Part shown: in pieces, positions 32,001 through 42,927 of the stretch
Layout of the letters: each line of letters begins with the position of its first letter
Numbering within the stretch: position 1 is the first letter of the stretch
NCBI GenBank assembly: GCA_026770575.1
Contig: MU657194.1
Location: forward strand, 68,940-118,466
Length of the DNA: 49,527 nucleotides
Origin: Pelagophyceae sp. CCMP2097
Lineage: Eukaryota > Sar > Pelagophyceae
Direction of reading: 5' to 3'
Translations under genes and position numbers: made by a program
The notes under the pieces: model-generated
Databases searched by the model: none
What the model saw: only the letters and a program-made list of their open reading frames with translations
Told to the model about the DNA's origin: nothing

Positions 32001-34583
32001 GCGCCCCCGGCGCGCACGCGCGCCGCCCGCCGCGACCGCACGCGCCTAGGACCAAAACGGTCGCACTCTTGCCCAGTCTCACCAAATGCCAGAGTCTGGA
32101 ATCTGGCCACACCGCACTCGTTCCGGAGCATTCCTCCCTCTTCGGTCCCCTCTCCGGATTCAAAAGGCGCGGACTTGTACTGGCTGTCGATTCTGTCCAA
32201 GAGCGCTTCCAGCGTGGGCGCGCGCTTGTTGGGCCGGATCAACAGCGAAAAGAGCTGCTTGCCCGTCCACAAGCGCGTCGGCTTGAGGATGGCTGGCGGA
32301 GGCATGTCGATCGTCTCCAGAGCGTCGTTGAAGTAGCACGCGTAGGCGCAAAACTGCTCGCGGTGGAAAAAAACGTCCCTCTGCGTCATGAGGAAGGAAG
32401 ACGTGACGAAGTCCTGCGTCGCCGCCACCAGAGGCTCGCCTAATCCAACGAGCGTGACAAGGCACGCGATTCACAGAGACGAACACTTTCCAAAGGCCGA
32501 GTGTGTTGGAGTCCAAAAACGCACCGTTTCTCGGCGTGCAGATGTTTCTCGGCGCGGCCATCAACGTCAAAGCTTCGGCCCTGGCCTCGTCGGTTTGCGG
32601 GAGGTGCATGTTCATCTCGTCGCCGTCGAAATCGGCGTTATAGGGCGAGCAGACGCATTCGTTAAATCGAAAAGTGCGCCAGGGCATGATCTTGGCGCGG
32701 TGCGACATGATCGAGAGCTTGTGCAGGGACGGCTGACGGTTGAAAAGCACGATATCGCCGTCCTCCATGTGCCTCTCGACAATGTCGCCGATGCGTAAAT
32801 CTCGAGCCAGCTTCTCGCGGTCGCCGTAGGTGAGCGACTTCTTCAGCGCCGGCGAGTCTTCAGAGTTGGAACCCGGCTGCTGGAAGAGTTCGATGTAGTT
32901 GGCCCCGGGGTGCACCAACGGCCCGTTGCGCACCAGCTGCCGGCACTTATCCAAATTCTGGGCGTTGACCCTCTCCGGGAACGTCATCACCTGCGCCACG
33001 TGGTACGGGACGCCGACCTGGTCGATGCGTAGATTGGGGTCCGGCGAGATGACCGTCCGCGCGGAAAAGTCGACGCGCTTGCCCGACAAGTTGCCGCGGA
33101 AGCGGCCCGACTTGCCCTTTAACCGTTGGCAGAGGCCCCTAATCGGCTTGTCCTGCGCCGCCGCGGGGCCCTGCCTGGCGAAGCCCGGGAGCTCGCCGTT
33201 CAAATACTGCGCGACCTAGGCCAAGGTCCTTTGGGGCGGGAAGCCCGTCCTTGGCCAAAGGGCCGCTCTGTCACTCCATCTGATTCGTCGCACTTACCTG
33301 GACTTGCAAGAAGTTCCAACACTCCATGATGATTTTGATCGATCCGCCTTTGTCGATCGAGGCCTTTAAAGAGACGTTGACGTCGATGATCTCCTGCAGC
33401 TTGATGGTCAAATCGTCTTCGTTCGACCCGCCGCCGGGCCCGTCGACGGGCACCGAGGGCCGGATCGGCGTCGGCGGCACGAGGAGCGAAGAGAGGATCA
33501 AATCCTGCGGTTTCGACTGGGAAGAGTCGCACCAGAGCAGCTCGCAGTCGTCGTTTGAGATCCTCTCGAAGATGCGGCGGACGTCCAATGGTGTCAGAAT
33601 CGTCGATAAAGCTTTCGCGTGGCTTTTCACCTCGTCTTCTTCCCCGCCGACGACGCGCGCGCCGCCGGAGACGCCCGTGGCAGCCTTGAACTCCGGGGCC
33701 GCCGCTAAAACGCTCGTTAAATCCTGGCTCAAAGCCTCAAATTCAGAGTCGTTTTCCAACTGATGAGGCTTCACGCTGCGCCACTTGTCGTGCGCCAACT
33801 TTAAAGACCCGCTCCCGGCGACCTTGCGGATGGTGCCGTTGCGCGCGCCGCAGTGGCAGCAGACGGGGACGGTCTTGCAGCGGTCCGCGACGCGTTTGTA
33901 AATCTGCGCCTTTTTCAGCGCGTCCGCCGCCGGATGCCGCATCTTCTTCAGCAAACCCTCGCGCTCCACGGGCGTCAGGAGCACGCGGCTGCACGCCTTG
34001 CAGACGCACTGCAGTAGAGACTGCACGTTCTTCAAATACCCGACGTGGAACACCGGGAGCTCGAGCCTACAAAAGGCGTCCAAAGCAGACGGAAAGTCCG
34101 GAGACGCACTTGACGTAGCCGTAGTGCCCCGCGCACTGCTCGACGCGCTTCTTGCACGTCTCGCACACGGTGGATTTGGTCGACGCCCCCAGACGCATGT
34201 CCAGGCACCCGTTCGGCGCCGGCTGCCGCGCGGGCATGCGGTACAGCTCGCGGTTGCAGCACTCAAACTCCGCCAGGCGCGCCATCTCCGTCGGGCCCAA
34301 AAGGCCGAAGACGACCTGCGACGAAGATGGCGCAAACGCGATATGCTTCGAGCCGGCTTCTTCGAAGGCACCCGCGTCGCCTCCCAAGCGAGCCCCCCAG
34401 ACGCTCTCGGGGGTATTTTCGCGTACCTCTTTAATCTTCTTGCCGCCGGCGCCGGCTCCCGGGTCGACCTGCGAAGAGGCGTGAGGAGAGGCGTGCCTCG
34501 AAGCGTTTGACTCCGCGGTCCTCTTTTGCCGCGGCGGGCGGCGCTATAGGACGCACGCATCGGGACGGGTGGCGCGACGGCAT
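29069..34583 (-). CDS. POLR3A: RNA polymerase III largest subunit (RPC1)
   Basis: Nine exons: 34557-34583, 34427-34468, 34110-34345, 33298-34066, 32525-33215, 31740-32439, 30703-31671, 29439-30671 and 29069-29387; they join in frame to 1,661 residues (human 1,390). Pol III makes tRNA, 5S rRNA and U6. Seen: N-terminal zinc site with [44 protein letters not shown], the active-site [15 protein letters not shown] with its three aspartates, [16 protein letters not shown], the bridge-helix and trigger-loop region, and [18 protein letters not shown], which is Pol III-specific wording. The end [20 protein letters not shown], then [13 protein letters not shown], matches RPC1. Introns are 31-88 bp. The tail beyond the conserved [10 protein letters not shown] is basic and contains a duplicated ERSAPK unit. 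Extra length is spread over lineage inserts. No pol II-type CTD. Confidence 0.93.
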
Positions 34584-35098
34584 GGCTATGATCGCGCGCG
34601 CATCCACGCCGCGGAACTCCGAGGGCAGAGCCGAGAAATCCCGTGTCGCTGATTTCTTGCCAAGAAATCCCAAGGATTCCCAAGGCAGAGGTGGGTTCTC
34701 AGAGGAGCCTTGCCCGGTCCTAGTAGAGAGTAGGAGGAGGAGTAGAGAGTAGGAGTAGGTAGGAGTAGGAGTAGGAGTAGGAGTAGTGTCCCAGTCCCGG
34801 TGTGCACAACGCCGCCTTTGTGAATACCAGCTCGACCCTCGCTGTAGGGCGGCGCGGTGCCCTTGTCAGGTGCCGCCGGGGAGGTGCAAGATGTCTTTGG
34901 AGAGTTTCAATTCCACGGGCGGCTTCCAGGGGCGGGCGCAGGGCTCCGGAGAGACCGTCTGAGAGGCACTTTTAAAACACCCGCGGCGCGTGGCGCGCGT
35001 CGCCCATGTCCGCGTCGGCAGATGCAGCGCCGCTCGACAACGCGCGCGCGCGGTCTGTCGATCGTTGCACGCGCAGCCGAGGCCTCCCCTCCAACGCC
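34584..35098. other. Intergenic with GGAGTA microsatellite
   Basis: Between the RPC1 start and the peptide deformylase stop (both minus). At about 34721-34788 a (GGAGTA)n / GAGAGTA-type microsatellite is present, close upstream of the RPC1 start. No gene seen; it should hold the RPC1 promoter. Confidence 0.5.
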
Positions 35099-36180
35099 CT
35101 AGATCGCGGCGCCCTCGCCGTACTCCGCGACGAGTGCGTCGAGCTTGGTCTGGACGTCGGTCTTCCTACGTCGCGTGCGCGTCATGCGTCGCGGCACCTC
35201 GCTGCCGCGCGATGCCGACGCAACGAACGCCGCCCCTCGGCGCTCGGACGCCGGTGCGTGCTCTTCGCCCTCGATGCGGTCGACGAAGCAGACGCCGTCC
35301 AAGTGGTCGTACTCGTGCTGAAAGATGCGGGCCGTCCATCCAACAAACCTACGCAAGTTAAAACCTGCATGCCTCCATGCTCTGCGCCCGCGATTGCGAA
35401 ACTGCGACGCGCACGCGAAACGCACTTCTTCTTGAAGGCCCGGCCGGTGGGCGTCACCGCTTCGACTTTGATCCATTTAGATCGGGAGACGTCGCCGTTG
35501 ATATCGGGAAACGAGAGGCAGCCCTCGGTGCCGGCCACCTCGCCCTCGGACTTGGCCACAATCTGCGGGTTCACCTACGTTTCAGCCCGTCGCCGTATTC
35601 CGCTGCGGCCGCGCGGGGGAACGGCTCTGAGCTAGCCCAAACTCCCAAGAGGGCGCACCAGGACTATCTCGTCGAGCCACTTGTCTTTGTTGCCCGTGGG
35701 GTTGAAGACCATCAGGCGCTTGTTGATGCCGACCTAGTGTATGCGTCTCTATGGGCCGAAACTTTATGCCCACGTGTCACCAATTGGTCATCGCCGCCGC
35801 TTCGCCGCCTCACCTGCGGCGCGGCGAGACCGACGCCCTCGGCCTCGTACATGAGCTGGAGCATGCGCCGGCCGAGCGCCTGCGTCGCCGCGACTTCGTC
35901 GTCGGCGATGATCTCGTTTGGCGCTCGGAGGGCGGGGTGCGGGTACATGACGATGCGCAGCCCCGCGACGAGACCTGATTCGCCGGTTCTTGAGGCGACG
36001 GGTTTCCAGAAAAGACGCACCCGGGTCGACCTCTTCCTTGACCGGGGCGGCGGCGAGGGAGGCGAGTCGCGGCGGGCGAGTCCTCAAGCCGCGTGCGAGC
36101 GTCCGTCGTAGCGTAGGCGCCGGCCGCAGGCCGCGCGCCACGCCGAGGAGCGCCATCACGCCGGCGAGGCCGCAGCGCAT
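35099..36180 (-). CDS. Peptide deformylase, organellar
   Basis: Exons 36021-36180, 35814-35974, 35659-35733, 35426-35574 and 35099-35348 join to 264 residues. The enzyme removes the formyl group from N-terminal methionine of nascent plastid or mitochondrial proteins. All three motifs are visible: GVGLAAPQVG, EGCLSFPD and QHEYDHLDG (metal ligands C and the two H, catalytic E). The first about 50 residues are rich in R, A, L and T (MRCGLAGVMALLGVARGLRP), fitting an organelle presequence. Introns are 46, 80, 84 and 77 bp; three of the four donors are GTGCG. The C-terminal basic extension (RRMTRTRRRKTDVQTKLDAL) goes beyond the bacterial core. Divergent from kinesin-9. Confidence 0.92.
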
Positions 36181-36334
36181 CGGGGTCAACGCTGGGCCGC
36201 CCGTCGGGCTTGCGGTGCGGGCGTCGGGTTGATGCGGCGGAGCCTTCTTTCAGCGAGTGGAATCGTTTTGGCGAGCGCGGTTGGTCTCCATCCCCCGGTA
36301 GGCGGTCTCCACCCGGTAGGGTCTCCAACCGGCC
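36181..36334. promoter_or_regulatory. Shared upstream region of peptide deformylase and kinesin-9
   Basis: Only 154 bp lie between the two divergent start codons. Contains direct and inverted copies of a CGGTAGG(G/C)(G/T)GTCTCCA-like unit near 36288-36330. A bidirectional promoter is inferred from layout only. Confidence 0.35.
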
Positions 36335-38684
36335 ATGGCCGCCTCGGAAGGCGCTCCGGCGCCGCAGCAGCCAAAGGCGCAGCAGGTCCGTTTCCCCGCG
36401 GCGCAAACGACGCGGTGTTTTGAGTGGCCAGCCGGTGCTATCCCATCCGCATTCGATGCATATCCGACGAGGCCTCCCAAAAAATCCAGGCCGACAAGCC
36501 GAAGAAGTACCGCGTCACCGTCGTCGCGCGCATTAAGCCGACGGCCGACGAGGGCCAGGTGCGGCTTTTCCTCTTCGCGGCGTCTTTTTCACGCCTTCTT
36601 CAGGCGGCGGTGGCGCGCGCGGGCGAGCGGAGCGTGTCACTGGCACGCACGTCGTACGGCGAGGCTTCCGCCGACGCGGGCGAGCCCCGCCTCTTCGGCT
36701 TCGACCGCACGTGCGTCGTTCTGGAGCGGGCCTGGTGGGGCGCCTCTGTCGGGAAAGTCACCGTAGGTTCGGCCCCGAGGCGACGCAGGAGGTCATGTAC
36801 GCGGCGTTTAAGCCTTTGGTGTTAGGGGCGTTGAACGGGGAGAACGCGACAGTCTTTGCATACGGCCAGACGGGTTCGGGAAAGACCCATACCATGCTCG
36901 GCGGCGGCGCGACGGCGACGCGCGACCGCGGCCTCATCCCGCGCGCCATCTCCACCGTCTTTAAGGACCAGCGCGTGGGTGGGGATGTGAAAGTCGTGGT
37001 GACATTTGCAGAGGTGTACGACGACCGGCTGTACGACCTCTTGGACCAGCGCCATTCCGGCGACCCTTCAGAGTGGCCCGCCGTCCAGGTGCGCGAGGAC
37101 TCGAGAGGCGCTTTACATTTTGATGGTTTATCTTATTACGACGCGGACAGCGAAGAGGCCGCACTGCATTTTCTCTTCCTCGGTACCGCTCGCAGGCAAG
37201 TCGGCGCCTCCTCCAGAAACGACGCGTCGTCGAGGTCGCACCTCGTCTTTACGATTTATCTCGTGCGCGGCGGCGGCCACGCCTCTGGCGTCGGGCACCC
37301 AAAGGCTCAGCAGGGAGTCGTCTCGAAACTGCACTTGGTCGACCTCGCCGGATCCGAGCGCTTCGACGTCGGCGGCGACGGCAAAGTGCCCTACGACGGC
37401 CGAGAGGCGCGGCACATCAATCTCTCGCTGCATTATCTCGAAAGAGTAGTCGTTGCGCTGCACAAGGACTCTTCCAGAAGGCACGTCCCGTACCGAGACA
37501 GCGTCCTCACTTCCATGCTGCGCGACTCGCTCGGCGGCAGCTGCCAGACGGCGTTCATTGTGACGCTCAGCGGCGATTCGGCGCATCTGGCGGAGACGAC
37601 TGCCACGTGTCGATTCGGGGCCCGGTGCGCGCAGACGACGTGGGCCGAACCACCACCTTTGGAAGACGGCGACGACCTCGCACGCCTGGAGAGGCAGGTG
37701 CGCGACTTGAAAACGGCGCTCCGGGCACGCGACGCCGCGCTCGCCGGAGCGCACAGGCAAGGCGAGGCTTTGGTAAGATTCATTTTGGGGGCTAGGTTTT
37801 AAAGGGTTTTATACGGTAAAAAACGGTATAATACTATTTGGGTTTTATATATCCCGCTACAATAGGTAAGAACTGTGGATGAACTGAAACGCCATGTCGC
37901 AGAAGTCCGCTCCGCGTCGCAGCGCGAGCTCGCGGCGGACGAGGTGCAGGCTTTGGTCGACGGCGCCGCGGCCGTCGACGGCGGAGCGGCCATCGACGGC
38001 GCCGCGGCAGGACAACTGGGCGCGGCCGCGTGGAGGCAACTCGCTCGAGCTCTACGCGACGCTTTGCGCGAGGCGGTGGCGCGGCCGCGCGCGCCGACGC
38101 CGCAGCCCTCGCCCGGTAGCGCGCCCGGCACACCAATGTCGACGCGGAATTCGACGCCCGCGGGCACGCCTCGTGACGCCGCTCAAGAGGCCGCCGCTGC
38201 ATCTGCCACGGCGCTCGAGGAGGTGCGCGTCGCTTCGCGCCAGATGCTTCAGCGCGGCGCGGCGCTGCTGAAGCACACTCGGCGCGGGGCGCCCCACGCC
38301 CGCTTCGTCTGGCTCTCGGGGGAAGGCCGAGATTCCAAAATCTGCTGGCGCAAAGTCGGCGCCGTCCAGCCCGGCGAGAGTTCGGTGCTCCTCCGCGACT
38401 GCGGTGCCGTCGTCCGCGGCGGCGCGCGCGGCGCAGGGTGCGAGGCGTCCATCACGCTCAGAGCCAACGACGACACGGTGAGCCTTCTTCTTCTGTTATC
38501 ACGAGGTTATGCACTCCACCAAGTCACCTCGCGCTTATACGCTTTGCGACCAGCCTCGTAGGCGGGGCGGCCAGCGCTGACGCTTCAGTTTGACGCGGGG
38601 GACTCGGCGGCAACGGCGGTCCTCCGCGACGAATGGCTCTTCGCCCTCGCTGAGGCCATTGCCGCCGCGCGGCCCAGGAGCTGA
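36335..38684 (+). CDS. Kinesin-9 family motor with C-terminal PH-like domain
   Basis: Exons 36335-36385, 36472-36558, 36604-36710, 36767-37772, 37866-38477 and 38562-38684 give 661 residues. Seen: N-terminal motor domain with RVTVVARIKPT, P-loop FAYGQTGSGKTHTM, switch I NDASSRSHLVFTI, switch II LHLVDLAGSERF, and INLSLHYLERVVVALHKD. The LSLHYLE wording, instead of LSLSALG, marks kinesin-9 (KIF9/KIF6), motors of motile cilia and flagella. A short coiled coil (LARLERQVRDLKTALRARDA) follows the neck, then an A-rich helix, an S/T/P linker, and a C-terminal region ARFVWLSGEGRDSKICWRK to DEWLFALAEAIAA that looks like a pleckstrin-homology fold. The 93-bp intron 37773-37865 has GTAAGA at its start and again at the start of the next exon. 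Confidence 0.9.
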
Positions 38685-39036
38685 ATGCGCGGGCAGAGGT
38701 GGCCGGCTTACGTGTACTATAACAAAGAGGTCTATCCTCAGGCTGTTCTACAATGCCCCGGGACCCTAGAGAATGTCTTCCGACAAAGAGACGACGCCGC
38801 GCCCGTCGGGCCGGAGGTGCGAGTGGCCTACGAGCCGGGGGCGTGAGACAGCGGCGCGTATGCATGTCACACCGGGGCGTCGGGGGCCGCGGGCCGCCCG
38901 CCGTCCGAGAAGGCACCTCGGCCGAGCCGGCTCACAGTCAATTCACAGTCTTTAAAATTTTCGGCCAATCTCCCGGAGACCGCAGTTCGAACGCTGTCGC
39001 ACAGTTGGCCCGCGCCCTCGGCGTTGGAGTGCGGCC
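38685..39036. other. Intergenic between kinesin-9 and NAA40
   Basis: Both flanking genes are on the plus strand. No gene, RNA or repeat seen. TCACAGTC(AA)TTCACAGTCTTT at about 38932-38953 is a short direct repeat. Confidence 0.4.
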
Positions 39037-40201
39037 ATGGGTCGCAAGGCGCGGCTCCTGAAGAAGCTCGGGGTGCGGCTTTTGCCGTGTTCCGCTCGGA
39101 GCGATGCAGGGGCAGGGGTCCTGGAACCGGAGCTGCTTGCCTTTGACGCCATGGACCTCCGCTTCGTCCGCAGCGCAGTGCGTTGTCTGCCCCTGCCGAC
39201 GTCAATATGATGCAACGCATTAGGACGTTTCGGCGGCGCAAATGGACGAGCTCTTCGAACTCCTACGGACGTCTGCACGCCGCGTCAAAGCCCCCCCTTG
39301 CGAGCGCCTTTTGCGGCCGCAGCTGGTGTTTGTAGGAACATGCGCGACCACTACGAGGCCTCGGATTGGGGCTGGGACGACGCGGAGAAGCGCGAGGAGC
39401 TTCAGCACGCAGACGCGCGCTACGTAAGGCGACCGCGTCCCTTGTTACTGCCCCCGGAAGCGGGCCCGTTGCGAGGACGCCCACTAACGTGACACCGGAC
39501 CTCGCGAAAATGGCCCTGGGGCAGATGGACCCGCGCCTCGAAGTATTCATATCCGGCTCCAACAAAGGTCCTTGCCGTGCGCGCCGACGACGGCAAAATC
39601 GCCGCCTTTGCCCACTTCCGCTTCGAGCCCGACGACGACGGCGCGCCCGAGCGCGCCGTCCTTTACGTGTGAGCACGCGGGGCGCGCGGTGATATGTGGG
39701 ACGCGTGTCCATGCTAGGCAGAGATATCACCCACGCTAGGCGCGAGCTGCAGATCGCAGAGTCGTCGCGGCGGCGCGGCCTCGCCTCGAAGATGATGGCC
39801 CTCCTGCACACCGTCGCCCTGCGCCTCGCGCTCGACGTGAGCTCGATGGCGCCGGGGTGGCCCGTTTCGTCCACGAGACACGTCAGCCTCCCCCTTAGGC
39901 GGTCATGCTCACAGTCTTCAAGACGAACTACGGCGCCTGCCGCCTCTACCGCGACGCGCTCGCCTACGCAGTCGACGGAGACGACCCCTCGCGCAACGGC
40001 GACGGCGACGCGTGCTGCCAGCAGCGTCTTTGGAGCCGTAGAACGACCAAAGGCCACACGAGAGGAGGCGCGAGGGCCACCGGCGCCTTGCAAAGAAGCC
40101 TTTGGCGCGATATAGGTGCTTCTTCATCCTTTCGAAGAGCGTCGACGACCCCTGAGCGTCGACGACGCCCGAGGCCCCGCCCTTGGCACCTTGTGTTGTG
40201 A
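39037..40201 (+). CDS. NAA40: N-alpha-acetyltransferase 40 (NatD), histone H2A/H4-type
   Basis: Exons 39037-39177, 39224-39270, 39336-39423, 39568-39668, 39740-39836 and 39899-40201 join to 258 residues. NatD acetylates the N-terminal serine of histones H4 and H2A. Seen: start MGRKARLLKK, like the animal MGRKSSKAK; VLEPELLAFDAMDL; TNMRDHYEASDWGWDDAEKR, matching the NatD-specific TNM...SEWGWKDREKR; then FAHFRFEPDDDG, the acetyl-CoA loop SSRRRGLASKMM, and VMLTVFKTNYGACRLYRDAL. The GNAT core is complete. The C terminus continues about 45 residues past the WSRRTTK that parallels the animal end; this extension or an undetected last intron is the only doubtful part. Introns are 46-144 bp. Confidence 0.88.
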
Positions 40202-40554
40202 TTTGCGCGCCGCCCGCGCCATCAGCCCCGCGGCCCGGCGGCGCGACCATGCCTCTTATCTCGGATAAGATACGTATGATTTGAGCCGCGCCTCGACGGA
40301 CGACGGCGCAGAGTTGCGAGCGAGCGGGCCCGCGACAGAGGGACATAGGACACACAGCTTTAGCACATATTAAAAGGCACAGCACAGCAACGGTTGCCGT
40401 CGGGCGCGGCGCGGCCGCCGCGGCGTGATGCCGCCGCAGGCCCGATGCGGCGGAGCGGCGGCAGAAGGGCCGCTGGCGGCACGGCGGCGGCTTGGAGTCG
40501 GCCGGTGGCTCCGGCGGCTTGTCGTCGGCCGGTGGCTCGCCGCGCGCCGGCGCG
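40202..40554. other. Intergenic, convergent 3' ends
   Basis: Between the NAA40 stop and the stop of the minus-strand membrane protein. CTTATCTCGGATAAGATACG at 40255-40275 is a small palindrome. No gene seen. Confidence 0.4.
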
Positions 40555-40984
40555 TCAGTAGGAGACGTACCACCAGGTGAGCGTGATTGCGCCTCCGACT
40601 ATGACCGCACCAAAGATGGCCAGCGCTGCGATCTCGCCCGGTTCGAGGTGCGAACAACTGTCGCGGCTCTTGAACGCCGCCTGCGGCGTGCCCAGCGAGT
40701 TCTGCATCGGCGCCCCGGCGACGCCGACGGCGGCGCACAGAGGCGGCGCGTTCGAACAAAAAACGGTAGTGGATCCGAACAAAGCCTAGGCCTAACGCGC
40801 TCCCGCCACCTTGGTCCTTGCGCACGATGCTGCGCGCGCCGTCGGTGTCGTCGTGCGCGTCGCCGGGAGCATCGGTCGCGTCGCCGCAGGCGTCGGTGGC
40901 GTCTGGCGCGTCGGGCGCCGCGCTCGTCTTCGACGCAGACGTCCACGCCAGCCCGGCCGTGAGTCCGCGCGGCGGGGGCGCCAT
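40555..40984 (-). CDS. Hypothetical small protein with C-terminal membrane helix
   Basis: Two good coding segments on the minus strand: about 40800-40984 (ATG at 40984; acidic, D/A-rich, ending around SIVRKDQGGGS) and 40555-40745 (SLGTPQAAFKSRDSCSHLEP, then one hydrophobic helix ALAIFGAVIVGGAITLTWWY and the stop). Codon bias is strong in both. They are in different frames, so an intron around 40745-40800 is expected, but I could not fix its borders. No family recognised; a tail-anchored or single-pass protein is the simplest reading. Confidence 0.42.
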
Positions 40985-41044
40985 CAAAATGTCCGGTTTC
41001 AACCTTGCAACGGCCGCCGGTTGTTGATTTGACGCGGCTCGCAG

Positions 41045-41675
41045 GTGCGTTACCGCGGCGCTCGCGCGCCGTATCTGGACAAGCTCGCCGCGGCGCCGCA
41101 CTTCCCGCACGCCGACGGCGCTCTGTGGCGCCGCACGAGGACCGAGCCCTACGTCTTACCGGACCTCAGTCACACGGGGGCCAGGTCCAACTTGCAGCCG
41201 CCGCCACCGATGGGCTTGCGACCAGACGGCGGCGTAAGTTGCGCTATGCGCTACGAGATCCAGCAGCGCGTGCGCGAGCAGCGGCAGACCGCGCCGCGAG
41301 ACATGCGCGCAAGGGAGCAGCAAAGACGCGCCGCAAAAGGTCCGTCCGCCCCGCCGGGGAAGTCCGTCCATCCCCCGCCGGGCACCTTTTGGTGGCCCAC
41401 CTTTTGAAAACGTAGCGGCGGCGGCTTCGATGCACGTCGGCCCCGGGTCGACGGCGTCAAGGCTCGAGGCTTCGTACTTCGCATCGACGCTGGCCAGTCC
41501 CCAGGGGTCCCAAAGGTCCCTCGCCTACAGCCTCGCAGACTCGCTCACGCGCGACGCGGGCAGCAAGGCTTCTTTGTCCGTGAGCTCGCGGCACCGGGTC
41601 AAGCAGGCGTACTCGACTGCGTCTTTGGCTACGCTCATGCTGGACGCAGAGTATGGCGGCGCGCGACACGGCTAA
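41045..41675 (+). CDS. Hypothetical protein, 5' end not resolved
   Basis: Plus-strand exons 41045-41331 and 41426-41675 join in phase (donor G|GTCCG, acceptor GTAG). The first begins right after a CTCGCAG acceptor, so an upstream exon is expected. Seen: APYLDKLAAAPHFPHADGAL, then TEPYVLPDLSHTGARSN, a basic helix IQQRVREQRQTAPRDMRARE, then an S/A-rich end. A possible GTAAGT donor lies inside the first exon but reading through stays in frame. No family recognised. Confidence 0.42.
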
Positions 41676-41763
41676 CCTCGTAAGTTATACGGCTTGTCAT
41701 TCCAAGAGTGGTCAGCCCTGGACGTCGCCGCGCCGTCGAGGGCCCTCGTCGACCTTCGAAAGG

Positions 41764-42927
41764 CTAGCACGCCCTCTTGTGGTCGACGCTCGCCCCCGCG
41801 GCGGCGGCGTGGCACGCGCTAGAGTACGTGGCACCGTCGCAGCCGCAGACGGGCGCGTAGAGCGCCGCGCAAACGTCGGGCGGCACGGTGCAGATGCCGG
41901 CCGCGTCGCCGCGGCCGCAGTCCGCGGTTGCGCTATATTTGCAAAACTCGCGCTTGCCGCAGGCCGCGAGGCCGCGCGACCCGCAGAGCTGCAGGCCCTC
42001 GGCGGCGTCGTAGACTTCAAAGGCGACGGCGCCGACGGCCGCTTCGCTGCCCCGGAGCACCGCCGCCGCGACGACGCCGGCGCCGGCGCCGAGGGCAAAG
42101 CCCGCGCGCGCGGCTGGGATTGCGTCGACGGCGTAATCGACTTTTCCGATTGACTCCTGGTTGGAGTTGAGGACGGCGACGAGCTTCGATCGGCACCTAC
42201 AGTTGGTCACCCGTGTTTCGCGCGTATGACGACCAGACGTCCCTCGGCGTCTATATAGCCTCTGATGCCGCTCTCCGGTTGCACCTCCACGGGATCCCGG
42301 GTGTTCCGACCCTCGCCGACGCCGCGCTTTGCGGGGCCCGGATGCAGGGCACTCCCGTGAGGAGCACTATTTTGTCGTCCGCCCACGCCGCCGAGCGCTC
42401 GCCCGCCCAGGCCCGCTCGACGAATAGGACGCCTTTTCCGTCCGCCTCTGCGCGAAACGCGAGCACGAAGACGACGTCCCACAGCGCGAAAACGGCCTCG
42501 ACGTCGAACGCCTCCGCGCCGTCCGACGCAAAGCCCGAGACGTCGCACGATTCGCCGGGCGGGGAACCGTCGGGGCACCGCGTCGTGCGCTTGTTCACGC
42601 GCCGGATGACGTACGGGTCGCAGGGCGCGTCGCCGACGCACGCCCCGCGAAAGACCTCCCGCGGCGTATACAGCAGACTCCGGAAGCACGCGCGCGTCGC
42701 GGACCACGGTCATCTTCGTGATCTTACATCCTCTGATACCGCGTATAGCTCGGCGTCTATAGAGCCTCTGATATCGCTTAGAGCTCGCGTTTCCACCTCA
42801 AACTTGAAGACTGCGACGGTCCGGGTTTCCCATCCTTTGACGCAGCACTCGTGACCTCAAAGTACTCGCTCCTCGCGCGCTCCGCCGCCGCCGCGGCCGC
42901 GAGCAGCAAGAGGCGCGCGCCGAGCAT
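41764..42927 (-). CDS. Secreted protein with C-terminal Kazal domain
   Basis: Exons 42842-42927, 42285-42677 and 41764-42196 join in frame to 303 residues. Seen: signal peptide MLGARLLLLAAAAAAERARS; a middle region with paired cysteines (FRGACVGDAPCDPYVIRR, then TTRCPDGSPPGESC); and a C-terminal Kazal module DVCAALYAPVCGCDGATYSS with six or more cysteines and the PVCG-DG-TY core. Kazal domains often inhibit serine proteases but also occur as structural modules. The first donor (GC|GTCAAAGG) was chosen because it is the only one that restores frame past an in-frame TGA, so that join is the weakest. The two introns share a 30-bp segment (see findings). Confidence 0.66.

Noticed and set aside
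39073..39109. A GTGCGG...CAG intron in the first part of NAA40
   Set aside because: Removing it breaks the frame before the conserved VLEP...AFD segment; reading through is in frame and matches the family.
40811..41032. Plus-strand open frames opposite the acidic exon of the membrane protein
   Set aside because: They do not join in frame to the 41045 exon and mirror the minus-strand exon; the minus strand has better composition and an ATG.
42207..42713. Minus-strand 168-residue frame overlapping the Kazal gene
   Set aside because: Arginine/glycine-rich shadow of the cysteine-bearing frame; only the latter carries conserved cysteines, codon bias and a consistent splice pattern.
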